Made by a program: the position numbers and the translations under genes. DNA of 36,387 nt from positions 51,136 to 87,522 of the forward strand of contig NZ_PEKV01000018.1 in the NCBI RefSeq assembly GCF_002796975.1, in the 5' to 3' direction. Below are positions 16,794 through 26,139 of this stretch, one piece after another. The notes below the pieces were generated by a model. That model ran no database searches. It worked only from the letters and a program-made list of their open reading frames with translations, and was not told the DNA's origin. Each line of letters opens with the position of its first letter. Within the stretch, counting starts at the first letter, position 1. The DNA comes from Ferrovibrio sp. (GTDB lineage Bacteria > Pseudomonadota > Alphaproteobacteria > Ferrovibrionales > Ferrovibrionaceae).

Positions 16794-18610
16794 GCGCCCC
16801 GCCGCCGTCCGACACCCTGCCGGCGGCGTCTGCACAGACCGTCCTGCAAGACCTGCAGGCCGGTCTGGAGGCGCATCGTCGCGGCGATCTGCCCGCTGCC
16901 GAACGTCACTATCGTTCGGTGCTGCAGGCCGCGCCGGATACGCTTGATGCCTTCAATCTGCTGGGCCGCTTGCTGGTGCAGGCTGGCCGCGCCGGCGATG
17001 CCATACCGCTGCTGCGTCATGCGCTGGATCGCAATGCCGGCCAGCCGGGCCTATGGGTCAGCTATGCCGAAGCGCTGCTAACCTATGGCGCGCATGAGGC
17101 GGCCCGCGAAGCGGCCGAGAAGGCGCGGCAGCTCGCACCGAAAGATCCTGACGTACTTTACGTCTGGGCCGAAACGCAGCGCGCGGCATCGGCATGGATT
17201 GCGGCTGCCGACGGCTATCGCATGCTGCTTGCAGTGCGCCCCGATCATGCTGGTGCGTGGCTGCAACTCGCCACCTGCCTACAGGCGACGGGCGATCTGC
17301 CCGCTGCGAAACAGGCTGTCGAACGCGCAGTCCAACATGCACCGCAGGCGCCGGAATGCCACAATAACCTCGGCAGCCTCTATGCCGCCAGTGACGATCA
17401 TGCCGTCGCACTTACGCATTTCGACCGCGCCCTGACGCTGCGGCCCAACTATCCCGCTGCTCTGATCAACAAGGCTGCATCGCTGCGTGAGATCGCACGG
17501 GCGGCCGAGGCCGTGTCGCTCCTGCAGCAGGCAATCACGATGACGGATGGTCATCCGCAGGCCGTGGCCGGTCTTGCCCAGGCGCGCCACAGCTTGGGTG
17601 AGATCGATGAGGCACGGCAGCTTTACCGCAACGCATTGGCTCGGCAGCCGAATGATGCCGAGACACAATGGAATTATGCGCTGGCCTCGCTGACGGCGGG
17701 CGATTTTGCCGCAGGCTGGCAGGCCTATGCCTGGCGCTGGCGCAAGGCCGCACCGCCACTGCCGCACCGTGCCTGGCCCTGGCCGGTCTGGACCGAAAAC
17801 GACATCGCCGGCAAACGCCTGCTGATCTGGGGCGAGCAGGGGCTGGGCGACCGCCTGCTGTTGCTGCAGTTCCTGCCGGCACTGATCGAAGATGGCGCGA
17901 AGGTGACACTGGAAACCGATCCGCGCCTGATCCCGTTGCTGCAACGCAGCTTCGCCGGAGTCGATTTCGCACCGGAAGCCACGCATGTCGATCAGGAACT
18001 GCTGCAGCGCCAGTTCGATGGTCATCGTCCGTTGGGCGATCTCGCCGTCACCGCGCCGCCGGGCCAGCCGATCCTGCGCGCCGATCTCGCACGCTCCAGT
18101 GCGATGTCCAGCAGATATCGCGGCGACAGCCAGGATCGCCTCGTCGGCCTGTCGTGGCGCAGCGCCAATCCCACGCTGGGTGCTGCCAAGTCGCTTCGTA
18201 TCGCCGATCTGACGCCGCTGGCCGCCATCGCCGGACTGCGTTTCGTCTGCCTGCAATATGGCGCGACGGCCGAAGAACACGCTGCCCTGCGGGCACTGTT
18301 CGGTGACCGCTATATCGTCGATCCCGGCGTCGATGCGCAAAACGACCTTGCCGCGCTGGCTGACCAGATTGTCGCGCTGGATCTGACCGTCACGGTGTCA
18401 AACATCACCGCGCATCTTGCCGGGTCGCTGGGCCGTCCGGTCTGGCTGCTGGCGCCATCTGTCGGCCGTAGCCTGTTTTTCTACCTGATGGCAGAGGGCG
18501 AGGGCACGCCCTGGTATCCCGGCATGCAAATTTTCCGGCGTAGCCCTGGAGAAGCGCCTGAAAGCCAGCTTGAGGCGGTCGCCAAAGGCCTTGAATTGCT
18601 GGCAAAATAG
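16790..18610 (+). CDS. TPR protein with C-terminal glycosyltransferase-like domain
   Basis: The 606-residue soluble protein has about eight tetratricopeptide repeats in residues 20-310, for example HNNLGSLYAASDDHAVALTH. A C-terminal GT-B-like domain of the heptosyltransferase/OGT type follows. In it LLIWGEQGLGDRLLLLQFLP (from about residue 344) is the N-lobe loop and DLTVTVSNITAHLAGSLG (around 533) is the nucleotide-sugar side. Proteins with this layout are common in alphaproteobacteria and are usually annotated only as TPR proteins. Some TPR-glycosyltransferases there modify flagellin, but nothing near this gene is flagellar. It is co-translated with the helical protein upstream. Substrate and activity are unknown. 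Confidence 0.87.
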   Translation: MSAPPPSDTLPAASAQTVLQDLQAGLEAHRRGDLPAAERHYRSVLQAAPDTLDAFNLLGRLLVQAGRAGDAIPLLRHALDRNAGQPGLWVSYAEALLTYGAHEAAREAAEKARQLAPKDPDVLYVWAETQRAASAWIAAADGYRMLLAVRPDHAGAWLQLATCLQATGDLPAAKQAVERAVQHAPQAPECHNNLGSLYAASDDHAVALTHFDRALTLRPNYPAALINKAASLREIARAAEAVSLLQQAITMTDGHPQAVAGLAQARHSLGEIDEARQLYRNALARQPNDAETQWNYALASLTAGDFAAGWQAYAWRWRKAAPPLPHRAWPWPVWTENDIAGKRLLIWGEQGLGDRLLLLQFLPALIEDGAKVTLETDPRLIPLLQRSFAGVDFAPEATHVDQELLQRQFDGHRPLGDLAVTAPPGQPILRADLARSSAMSSRYRGDSQDRLVGLSWRSANPTLGAAKSLRIADLTPLAAIAGLRFVCLQYGATAEEHAALRALFGDRYIVDPGVDAQNDLAALADQIVALDLTVTVSNITAHLAGSLGRPVWLLAPSVGRSLFFYLMAEGEGTPWYPGMQIFRRSPGEAPESQLEAVAKGLELLAK

Positions 18611-18674
18611 GACGGCGGGTGTTAGCAAGGGCTCGTCGCTGGCTTGGCCGGCGCCCAGACCCTAGTTTAAGCCG

Positions 18675-20231
18675 ATGACCCGCAAAAACTATTACATCAC
18701 CACGCCGATCTATTACGTCAACGACAAGCCGCATATCGGGCATGCCTATACGTCGCTCGCCTGCGATGTGCTGGCGCGCTTCAAGCGGCTCGACGGCTAT
18801 GACGTGATGTTCCTGACCGGCACCGACGAGCATGGCCAGAAGGTGGAGAAATCCGCTGAAGCTGCCGGCGTCGATCCGAAGAGCTTCTGCGACCGCGTCA
18901 GCCAGAGCTTCCGTGATCTCGTCAAGGCGATGAATTTTTCGAACGACGATTTCATCCGCACCACCGAGCCGCGCCATATCACCGCCGTGCAGGCGCTGTG
19001 GCAGAAATTGGTCGCGACCGGAAATATCTATCTCGACAAGTATGCCGGCTGGTATGCGGTGCGCGACGAAGCCTTCTACCAGGAAGACGAACTGACGGAC
19101 GGCCCCAACGGTCAGAAGCTGGCGCCGACCGGTGCGCCGGTGGAGTGGGTGGAGGAGCCGTCGTATTTCTTCCGCCTGTCGGCATGGGGCGACCGGCTGA
19201 TCAAGTTCTACGAAGACAATCCCGGCTTCATCCTGCCGGCCAGCCGCCGCAACGAGGTGATGAGCTTCGTGAAAGGCGGCCTGAAGGATCTCTCGGTGTC
19301 GCGCACCACTTTCAAGTGGGGCGTGCCGGTGCCGGGCGATGAAGCGCATATCATGTATGTGTGGCTGGATGCGCTGACCAACTACATCACTGCTGCCGGC
19401 TATCCGCATACCGAAAGCGAGAAGTATACCCGCTACTGGCCGGCCGACCTGCATATGGTGGGTAAGGACATCCTGCGTTTCCATGCCGTCTACTGGCCGG
19501 CTTTCCTGATGGCTGCAGACCTGCAGGTGCAGAAGCGCGTCTTCGCGCATGGCTGGTGGACCAACGAAGGCCAGAAGATTTCCAAGTCGCTCGGCAACGT
19601 GATCGATCCGTTGCAGCTGATCGAGGAATACGGCCTCGACCAGACACGTTATTTTCTGATGCGTGAAGTGCCGTTCGGCAACGACGGCGACTTCCGCAGA
19701 TCTGCCATCGTCGGCCGCATCAACTCCGAACTGGCCAATGGTTTCGGAAACCTGGCGCAACGCACGCTCAGCTTCTGCGCCAAGAATACCAATGCCACCG
19801 TGCCGACTCCCGGCCCGCTGAACGATGCTGACGAAACACTGCTGGCCCAGGCCGACAGTCTGGTTGAACAGATGCGCGCCTCGCTGGGCGAGCAGAGCAT
19901 TCATATTGCTCTCCAGCAGTGGTTCGATCTGGTGGATGCCGCCAACAAATATATCGACGTCGAAGCACCATGGACGTTGCGCAAGACCGATCCGGCCCGC
20001 ATGCAGACTGTGCTGTGGTGCCTGCTGGAGGCGATCCGACAACTCGCCATCCTGTCGCAGCCATTCATGCCGCAGTCGTCGGCGAAGATGCTGGAGCAGC
20101 TGGGTGTGTCGGAAGCCGCGCGCAGCTTTGCGCATCTGGGTGAACCGGGCCGCTTGCGCGCCGGCTCGCCGTTGCCCACTCCGCAGGGCGTGTTCCCGCG
20201 GCATGTCGAAGTTGCCAAGGAAGGCGCCTGA
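18675..20231 (+). CDS. metG: Methionyl-tRNA synthetase
   Basis: This class I synthetase of 518 residues charges tRNA-Met for initiation and elongation. The HIGH motif is HIGH at residues 20-23 (DKPHIGHAY) and the KMSKS motif reads KISKS at 301-305. Between them the region around GWYAVRDEAFYQEDEL lacks the paired CxxC knuckles, so it is of the zinc-free type. There is no C-terminal tRNA-binding (EMAP-like) extension. The anticodon-binding helical domain ends with FPRHVEV. ATG 18675 gives the typical N-terminus KNYYITTPIYYVNDKPH. tatD follows at once, as in many proteobacteria. Confidence 0.96.
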   Translation: MTRKNYYITTPIYYVNDKPHIGHAYTSLACDVLARFKRLDGYDVMFLTGTDEHGQKVEKSAEAAGVDPKSFCDRVSQSFRDLVKAMNFSNDDFIRTTEPRHITAVQALWQKLVATGNIYLDKYAGWYAVRDEAFYQEDELTDGPNGQKLAPTGAPVEWVEEPSYFFRLSAWGDRLIKFYEDNPGFILPASRRNEVMSFVKGGLKDLSVSRTTFKWGVPVPGDEAHIMYVWLDALTNYITAAGYPHTESEKYTRYWPADLHMVGKDILRFHAVYWPAFLMAADLQVQKRVFAHGWWTNEGQKISKSLGNVIDPLQLIEEYGLDQTRYFLMREVPFGNDGDFRRSAIVGRINSELANGFGNLAQRTLSFCAKNTNATVPTPGPLNDADETLLAQADSLVEQMRASLGEQSIHIALQQWFDLVDAANKYIDVEAPWTLRKTDPARMQTVLWCLLEAIRQLAILSQPFMPQSSAKMLEQLGVSEAARSFAHLGEPGRLRAGSPLPTPQGVFPRHVEVAKEGA

Positions 20232-20232
20232 C

Positions 20233-21042
20233 ATGGCGCTGCTGATCGACAGCCACTGCCATCTGGATTTCCCGGATTTCGCCGAGGAGCGCGACGCGAT
20301 CATCCAGCGTGCCCGGCAGGCGGGCCTCGGCCTGATGCTGACGATCTCCACCCGCCTCGACCAGTTTGAGCGCGTACTGGCGGTGGCCGAGGCCTATCCC
20401 GATGTGTATTGCACGGTCGGCATCCATCCGCACGAAGCCGACGACCATGTCGATGTTGCTGCTGCAAAGCTGATTGAACTGGCGAAGCATCCCAAGGTGG
20501 TCGGACTGGGCGAAACCGGACTCGACTATTTCTATGAGCACAGCAACCGCGAAGCGCAGAAGACCTGCTTCCTGGCACATATCCAGGCGGCGCGCGAAAC
20601 AGGTTTGCCGGTTATCATCCATACCCGCGATGCCGATGACGATACCGCCGTCATCCTCGAGGCCGAGATGGCGAAGGGCAAATTTAAAGGCCTGCTGCAC
20701 TGTTTCTCGTCCGGCCATGCGTTGGCAGAGGTCGCAGTGAAGCACGACATGATGGTGTCCTTCTCTGGCATCCTGACCTTCAACAAGGCGCGCGGCGTGC
20801 AGGAGTCGGCGCAGGCACTGCCGATGCAGAATCTGCTGGTGGAAACCGACGCGCCGTATCTCGCGCCTGTTCCCTTGAGAGGAAAGCGCAACGAACCGTC
20901 CTTCGTGGCGCATACCGCCGCCTTCCTCGCCAAGCTTAAGGGTGTCAGCGTGGCCGAGATCACCGAGACGACCACGGCGAATTTCCTGCGCCTGTTCGAC
21001 AAGGTGCCGCACGAGGCGGTCAGCGACCGCCGGGCGGCCTGA
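20233..21042 (+). CDS. TatD family metal-dependent hydrolase
   Basis: The 269-residue cytosolic TIM-barrel protein is of the TatD DNase family, linked to 3'-5' exonuclease activity and DNA repair. Metal ligands are visible as DSHCHLDF (H8, H10), GLGETGLDYF, VIIHTRDAD, LHCFSSG and VETDAPYLAP. Despite the name it is not part of the Tat translocase. ATG 20233 begins one base after the metG stop; a longer frame in the same phase lies inside metG and is not real. The metG-tatD-PhnP-like order is conserved in alphaproteobacteria. Confidence 0.94.
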   Translation: MALLIDSHCHLDFPDFAEERDAIIQRARQAGLGLMLTISTRLDQFERVLAVAEAYPDVYCTVGIHPHEADDHVDVAAAKLIELAKHPKVVGLGETGLDYFYEHSNREAQKTCFLAHIQAARETGLPVIIHTRDADDDTAVILEAEMAKGKFKGLLHCFSSGHALAEVAVKHDMMVSFSGILTFNKARGVQESAQALPMQNLLVETDAPYLAPVPLRGKRNEPSFVAHTAAFLAKLKGVSVAEITETTTANFLRLFDKVPHEAVSDRRAA

Positions 21043-21049
21043 TCCGCGC

Positions 21050-21805
21050 ATGAAGATCACCATCCTCGGCTGCGGCACCTCGGTTGGCGTTCCGCGCATC
21101 GACGGCAGCTGGGGTGCCTGCGATCCGAGCGAGCCGAAGAACCGGCGCAGCCGTGGCTCGATCGTAATAGAGCAGGGCGACACCCGGCTGCTGATCGATA
21201 CCAGCCCCGATCTGCGGTCCCAATTCCTGGCGAATGGTTTCCACTCGGTCACTGCCGTGGCCTGGACACATGACCATGCCGACCAGACGCATGGCATCGA
21301 TGACCTGCGCACCATGGCCTATGTCCAGAAGCAGCGGATCGAAGGTTATGCTGATGCCTTCACGCATGAACGACTGGCCAGGAAATTCGCCTACTGCTTC
21401 CAAAAAATGGGCGATGGTTATCCGCCCATCCTTGAACCAAAGATGATCGACGGTCCTTTCACGGTCGGTGAGATCGAAGTCATCCCGTTCCGCCAGCAGC
21501 ATGGCGCGATTCACTCACTCGGATTCCGCTGCGGCGATTTCGCCTATTCCAACGATGTTGTGTCGCTGGACGAAGATGCCTTTGCAGCACTGGAAGGCAT
21601 CAAGCTCTGGGTGGTGGATGCGCTACGTTACGAACCGCATCCCAGCCACAGCCATGTCGAGCAGACGCTGGGCTGGATCGCGCGGCTGGATGTCGAGCGT
21701 GCGGTACTGACCAACCTGCATATCGACCTCGATTACAACAAGCTGAAAGCCGAACTGCCGCCGGGCGTCGAACCCGCCTATGACGGCATGGTGCTGCACT
21801 GCTGA
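21050..21805 (+). CDS. PhnP-like metallo-beta-lactamase fold hydrolase
   Basis: This is a 251-residue metallo-beta-lactamase-fold phosphodiesterase. The zinc motif HxHxDH appears as THDHADQTHGIDDLR, with further ligands around YSNDVVSLDED and LTNLHIDLDY. The N-terminal ILGCGTSVGVPRIDG is typical of the PhnP/RNase Z-like branch. PhnP itself opens cyclic ribose phosphates in phosphonate breakdown. No phosphonate genes are present here, and the metG-tatD context points to a housekeeping nucleic-acid or cyclic-phosphate role. ATG 21050 lies seven bases after the tatD stop. Confidence 0.9.
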   Translation: MKITILGCGTSVGVPRIDGSWGACDPSEPKNRRSRGSIVIEQGDTRLLIDTSPDLRSQFLANGFHSVTAVAWTHDHADQTHGIDDLRTMAYVQKQRIEGYADAFTHERLARKFAYCFQKMGDGYPPILEPKMIDGPFTVGEIEVIPFRQQHGAIHSLGFRCGDFAYSNDVVSLDEDAFAALEGIKLWVVDALRYEPHPSHSHVEQTLGWIARLDVERAVLTNLHIDLDYNKLKAELPPGVEPAYDGMVLHC

Positions 21806-21812
21806 TCGCCGC

Positions 21813-22802
21813 ATGCTGAAGACGATCTGGGCGATCTGGGAACGCGGCGCCGCTGGCATGCAGAGCCAGGCGCTCGGTCTGGCCGAAGCGCTGTTCACCA
21901 CCGAAGGCTTCGCCATGCCGGAAGGCTTCGAAGTGGCGCTGCGTGCGCCGCAGCGCTGGCTGCCGATGCATCCGTTCTTCGCCGACATGGGCGCGTTGAG
22001 CCCCGATACGCTGGCGCCGATCATGGCACAGGTGGAAAAGCAGGGCTGGCCCGACCTGCTGATCGCCAGCGGTCGTAAGGCGGCTTTTGCCGCGCTGGCG
22101 ATCCGCAAGGCCAGCGGCGGCAAGACGCGCACCGTGCTGACCCAGGATCCGCGCAGCAATCCGCGATACTGGGATATCCTGGTGGTGCCGGAGCACGATC
22201 ATGTGCGTGGGCCGAACGTGCTGCTGACCAATGGCGCGCTGCATCGCGTGACCAAATTCAAGCTCGACAGCGGGGCCGATGCGATCCGCGCCGAATGCGC
22301 GCGCATCCCGTCACCTCGGGTGGCCGTGCTGATCGGCGGCAGCAACCGCAACTACACGCTGGATGAAGACTGGATGCGCGAATTCGTCGGGCAGCTGCGC
22401 CGCATGACCGAGCGGTCCGGTTGCGGCATCCTCGCCACCGTGTCGCGCCGCACCGGCGAAGCCGAGGCCAGTATCCTGCGCGGCGGGCTGGCCAGTCTGC
22501 CGGCAATCCTCTGGGACGGGCAGGGCCCCAATCCGTATTTCGGTTTCCTGGGCCTCGCCGATGCCATCGTGGTGACGAGTGAGTCGATCTCGATGATCTC
22601 GGAAGCCTGCTCCACCGGCAAACCGGTGCTGGTGGCTCGCCTGCCGGGACGGTCAAAACGCTTCGAGCAGTTCTACGACAGTCTGCTGCGCCGTGGCCTG
22701 ATCCAATGGTTCGACGGCCGCCTGATGCAATGGGAAAACACCCGCATCGACGACATGGATCATATCGCCCGCGATATCCGGGACCGGCTTGGCTGGGCTT
22801 GA
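21813..22802 (+). CDS. ELM1-family (mitochondrial fission ELM1-like) protein
   Basis: The 329-residue protein belongs to the family named after plant ELM1, which is widespread in alphaproteobacteria and has a GT-B-like fold. Typical segments are WAIWERGAAGMQSQALGLAE near the start, ASGRKAAFAALAI, LIGGSNRNYTLDEDW and VVTSESISMISEACSTGKPV near the C-terminus. The last of these resembles a sugar-nucleotide binding loop. Bacterial function is not known to me; a link to envelope or lipid modification is inference from the fold. ATG 21813 starts eight bases after the preceding stop. Confidence 0.88.
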   Translation: MLKTIWAIWERGAAGMQSQALGLAEALFTTEGFAMPEGFEVALRAPQRWLPMHPFFADMGALSPDTLAPIMAQVEKQGWPDLLIASGRKAAFAALAIRKASGGKTRTVLTQDPRSNPRYWDILVVPEHDHVRGPNVLLTNGALHRVTKFKLDSGADAIRAECARIPSPRVAVLIGGSNRNYTLDEDWMREFVGQLRRMTERSGCGILATVSRRTGEAEASILRGGLASLPAILWDGQGPNPYFGFLGLADAIVVTSESISMISEACSTGKPVLVARLPGRSKRFEQFYDSLLRRGLIQWFDGRLMQWENTRIDDMDHIARDIRDRLGWA

Positions 22803-22968
22803 GGGCAGAGCGGCCTGAGGCGGTTTGTCGCGTATCCGCGCTTTTATGATACTTTATAACGCTTTTTTGGCTGAAGTCGCTTTCTTTTGCGACCGGTTCT
22901 CATTATTACTAGGCCGCCTCACAGACGCAGCCGCCAAAAAAACGCGGCAAATCAGGAGTAAGATACTG
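22803..22968 (+). promoter_or_regulatory. AT-rich control region ahead of exbB-exbD-tonB
   Basis: This 166-base gap is visibly richer in A and T than its surroundings. It contains TATGAT (22845-22850), TATAAC (22855-22860) and a GTCGC/GCGAC inverted repeat (22876-22880 with 22889-22893). TTCTCATTATTA (22897-22908) partly resembles a Fur box, about 11 of 19 positions by eye. No promoter with good spacing stands out. Iron control of the downstream module is expected from its content but is not proved by this sequence. Confidence 0.4.
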
Positions 22969-23649
22969 ATGAACCATGAACTTTCCTTCATGGCGCTGAT
23001 CGTCAATGCCGATCCGATCGTGCAGACGGTAATGGCGATTCTGGTTGTGTCTTCGGTCACCTGCTGGGCCATCACAGTGGAGAAGCTGGTGCGCTTCACA
23101 TCGCTGCGTCGCGCGGCGCGCAATTTCGAAGCCGCCGTGAAAGCAGATGCGCTGCTCAGCAATCCGAAAGCGGGCGAGGGCGTGCAGGCCGCGATCCTCT
23201 CGGCCGCTGCGCGCGAGCGCAAGGACGGCATCGACGCTGGCGAAAGCCGCTATGAATTCCGCGTCCGCCTCGAGATGGTGATGCGCCAGGCGATGGCGCA
23301 GCAGCTGCGTCAGGTCGAGCCGGGCCTGCCCTTCCTTGCCACTGTCGGTTCGGCTGCGCCCTTCATCGGCCTGTTCGGTACTGTCTGGGGCATCATGAAC
23401 AGTTTCACGGCGATTGCCGGTTCGCACGACACCAGCCTCGCCGTCGTGGCGCCTGGCATCGCCGAAGCGCTGTTTGCCACCGCGCTCGGCCTCGTCGCCG
23501 CCATTCCCGCCGTCGTGCTCTACAACAAGTTCAGCACCGATCTCGGCCGCCTGGCGCAGCGTTTCAACGTCGCGATCAACGAGGCCGCACGCCAGTTCTC
23601 GCGCACCAGCGCGGCGCATCCTCGCGCGATGGCTGAAGCCGGCCAGTAA
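22969..23649 (+). CDS. exbB: Biopolymer transport protein ExbB (MotA/TolQ/ExbB family)
   Basis: The 226-residue inner-membrane proton-channel subunit, with ExbD, energises TonB. Three membrane segments are visible (about 15-38, 125-150 and 165-190). The family signature is FLATVGSAAPFIGLFGTVWG, followed by SFTAIAG and APGIAEALFATALGLVAAIP. ATG 22969 (MNHELSFMALI) has AGGAG at 22954-22958, ten bases upstream. An in-frame extension back to 22825 is open but has AT-rich, non-coding composition. TolQ is the alternative assignment, but the neighbours exbD and tonB, with no tolA, tolB or pal, favour ExbB. Confidence 0.92.
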   Translation: MNHELSFMALIVNADPIVQTVMAILVVSSVTCWAITVEKLVRFTSLRRAARNFEAAVKADALLSNPKAGEGVQAAILSAAARERKDGIDAGESRYEFRVRLEMVMRQAMAQQLRQVEPGLPFLATVGSAAPFIGLFGTVWGIMNSFTAIAGSHDTSLAVVAPGIAEALFATALGLVAAIPAVVLYNKFSTDLGRLAQRFNVAINEAARQFSRTSAAHPRAMAEAGQ

Positions 23650-23660
23650 GGACGCGGGGC

Positions 23661-24119
<459 letters not shown>

Positions 24120-24124
24120 GGCTG

Positions 24125-24838
24125 ATGCGCGCAACAGCTACATCCTGGGTTGTTTCGGTCAGCGCCCATATCGCTGTCATCGCCTTTCTGCTGTTCGGTT
24201 TCCCGTTTTTCCAGAAGCCGATCCTGGCGGAAGAAAAATTCCAGGGCATCGAGGTTCTGCTGCTCGCGGCCGCACCGCCCGAGCCGCTGGTGGTGAGCGT
24301 TCCGCCACCACCACCTCCGCCCCCGCCAGAGGCGGACCCGATCACGTCGGTGTCGGAGGAGCCGGACCTCGAACCGGCGCCGTCGCCCATGCCAAAGCCG
24401 GTGATCCGCAAGCATCAGCCGCCGCCGCCCAAGGTTCAGCCGAAGGTCGAGGCCCCGCCGCAGCCGGTTTACCAGCCACCGCAGCAGCAGGTTGCCGTCG
24501 CGCCGCCCGCGCCGGTGAATTCGGCACCACGTGTCGCCGTCAATCCGGATGCCGAAGCGAACTACTATACCCAGTTGCTGGCCTGGCTGGAGAAGAACAA
24601 GGAATATCCGCGCCGCGCTCAGCTGCGCCGCATGGAAGGCGTGGCGCATCTGCGTTTCGTCATTGACGAAAACGGCCGTGTCATATCGCATCGCATCGAA
24701 CGCAGTTCCGGTCATGAAACACTGGACGATGCGGTGGAGCGGATGATCGCCAGGGCGTCGCCGTTGCCGCCGATCCCGCCCGCGCTTGGCAAATCCAGGC
24801 TCGATGTCGTGGTGCCGGTACAGTTTTTCCTGAAGTGA
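24125..24838 (+). CDS. tonB: TonB energy-transducing protein
   Basis: The 237-residue protein spans the periplasm and couples the ExbBD proton channel to outer-membrane receptors. It has an N-terminal membrane anchor with the SAHIAVIAFLLFGFPFF helix. A long proline-rich spacer (about 55-135, including a run of nine prolines) comes next. The C-terminal TonB domain shows YYTQLLAWLEKNKEYPRRA, GVAHLRFVIDENGRV and SSGHETLDDAVERMI. The exbB-exbD-tonB order and lack of a receptor gene here mean that the transported compound is not defined by neighbours. The periplasmic iron proteins encoded next suggest iron or haem. Confidence 0.94.
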   Translation: MRATATSWVVSVSAHIAVIAFLLFGFPFFQKPILAEEKFQGIEVLLLAAAPPEPLVVSVPPPPPPPPPEADPITSVSEEPDLEPAPSPMPKPVIRKHQPPPPKVQPKVEAPPQPVYQPPQQQVAVAPPAPVNSAPRVAVNPDAEANYYTQLLAWLEKNKEYPRRAQLRRMEGVAHLRFVIDENGRVISHRIERSSGHETLDDAVERMIARASPLPPIPPALGKSRLDVVVPVQFFLK

Positions 24839-24864
24839 CCTGGATAAAAAGTAGGGGAAGGCCA

Positions 24865-26139
24865 ATGATCCGCTCAATCCTGGCTGCTGCATTTCTCGGC
24901 TTCGGTCTGCTCTGCGGTATGTCCGCGCAGGCTGCCGAACCCAGCAAGGCGGCGGTGCTCAAGACCTATGCCGATATCGCCCAGGCGATCTACGAAGATT
25001 CCGCCAGCACGGCGCGCAACCTGCAGAAAGCCGTGAATGCGCTGATCGCCAAACCGTCGGATGCAACAATGAAGGCGGCACGCGAAGCCTGGATTGCGGC
25101 GCGTGTGCCTTACCAGCAGTCGGAAGTCTTCCGTTTCGGCAATCCGGTGGTCGACGAATGGGAAGGCCGCGTGAATGCCTGGCCACTCGATGAAGGCCTG
25201 ATCGACTATGTCGACACCGGCAAGTATGGCGAGGAGTCGGATGAGAACCCGCTCTACACCGCCAATGTCATCGCCAACAAGAAGCTGAAATTCGGCGGCA
25301 AGACACTCGATGCCGGCAAGATCGACTGGCGCCTGCTGCGCAAGCTGCATGAAGTGGGCGGCGTAGAGGCCAATGTGGCCACCGGCTATCATGCCATCGA
25401 ATTCCTGCTCTGGGGGCAGGATCTGAACGGTACCGGCCCCGGCGCTGGCAATCGTCCCTGGACCGATTATGCCAGCCAGGGCTGCACCAACGGCAATTGC
25501 GAGCGCCGTGCGCAGTATCTGTCGGTTGCGACGCAGATGCTGGTCGAAGACCTGGCCTTCATGTCGAAGCAGTGGGCGGCGGAAGGTGCCGCGCGCAAGG
25601 TGGTGACTGCCAAAGGTGCGGATGCCGGCATCGGCGTGATCATCACCGGTATCGGGAGCCTGTCCTATGGCGAACTGGCGGGTGAGCGCATGAAGCTCGG
25701 CCTTCTGCTGCACGATCCGGAGGAGGAGCATGACTGCTTCTCCGACAACACGCATAATTCGCATTACTACAATGTCGTCGGCATGCTGAATGTCTATGGC
25801 GGTGAGTATAAACGGGTGAACGGCAACATGGTGAAGGGCGCCAGTCTGGGCCAGCTGGTGCGCGCCGCCGCGCCGGAGCTCGATACCGAGATGCGCGGCA
25901 AGCTGAAGGCGACGCTGGATGCGATGACTGCCATCAAGCAGCGCGCCGAGACCAAGGAAGCCTATGACCAGATGCTGGGCGACGGGAATGCGGAAGGCAA
26001 TGCCGTGATCCAGGCTGCCATCGACCGCCTGACCGATCAGACCAGGATGCTGGAACGCGTCGTTGCGTCGCTGAAGCTGAAAGCCACCTTCGAAGGTTCG
26101 GACAGCCTCGATGCGCCTGACAAGGTCGGCAAGAAGTAA
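24865..26139 (+). CDS. Imelysin-family periplasmic protein (iron-regulated, IrpA-like)
   Basis: The 424-residue exported protein has a Sec signal peptide (MIRSILAAAFLGFGLLCGMS...AQA, cleavage near residue 24). The imelysin motif GxHxxE is intact as G174-Y-H-A-I-E179, followed by FLLWGQDLNGTGPGAGNRPW. The family includes IrpA of cyanobacteria and ICMP of Pseudomonas, and its M75 peptidase label is doubtful. An iron-binding or iron-uptake role is more widely accepted. ATG 24865 follows an AGGGGAAGG binding site; the longer frame from 24835 has no signal peptide start. It is the first of a four-gene set directly after tonB. Confidence 0.92.
   Translation: MIRSILAAAFLGFGLLCGMSAQAAEPSKAAVLKTYADIAQAIYEDSASTARNLQKAVNALIAKPSDATMKAAREAWIAARVPYQQSEVFRFGNPVVDEWEGRVNAWPLDEGLIDYVDTGKYGEESDENPLYTANVIANKKLKFGGKTLDAGKIDWRLLRKLHEVGGVEANVATGYHAIEFLLWGQDLNGTGPGAGNRPWTDYASQGCTNGNCERRAQYLSVATQMLVEDLAFMSKQWAAEGAARKVVTAKGADAGIGVIITGIGSLSYGELAGERMKLGLLLHDPEEEHDCFSDNTHNSHYYNVVGMLNVYGGEYKRVNGNMVKGASLGQLVRAAAPELDTEMRGKLKATLDAMTAIKQRAETKEAYDQMLGDGNAEGNAVIQAAIDRLTDQTRMLERVVASLKLKATFEGSDSLDAPDKVGKK

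Noticed and set aside
18405..20351. A 648-codon minus-strand frame opposite metG
   Set aside because: metG motifs and synteny are unambiguous on the plus strand. The antisense frame is His/Gln/Arg-rich, as expected for a shadow.
22825..22968. In-frame N-terminal extension of exbB
   Set aside because: Composition is AT-rich and non-coding, and AGGAG lies directly before ATG 22969, which gives the normal ExbB N-terminus.
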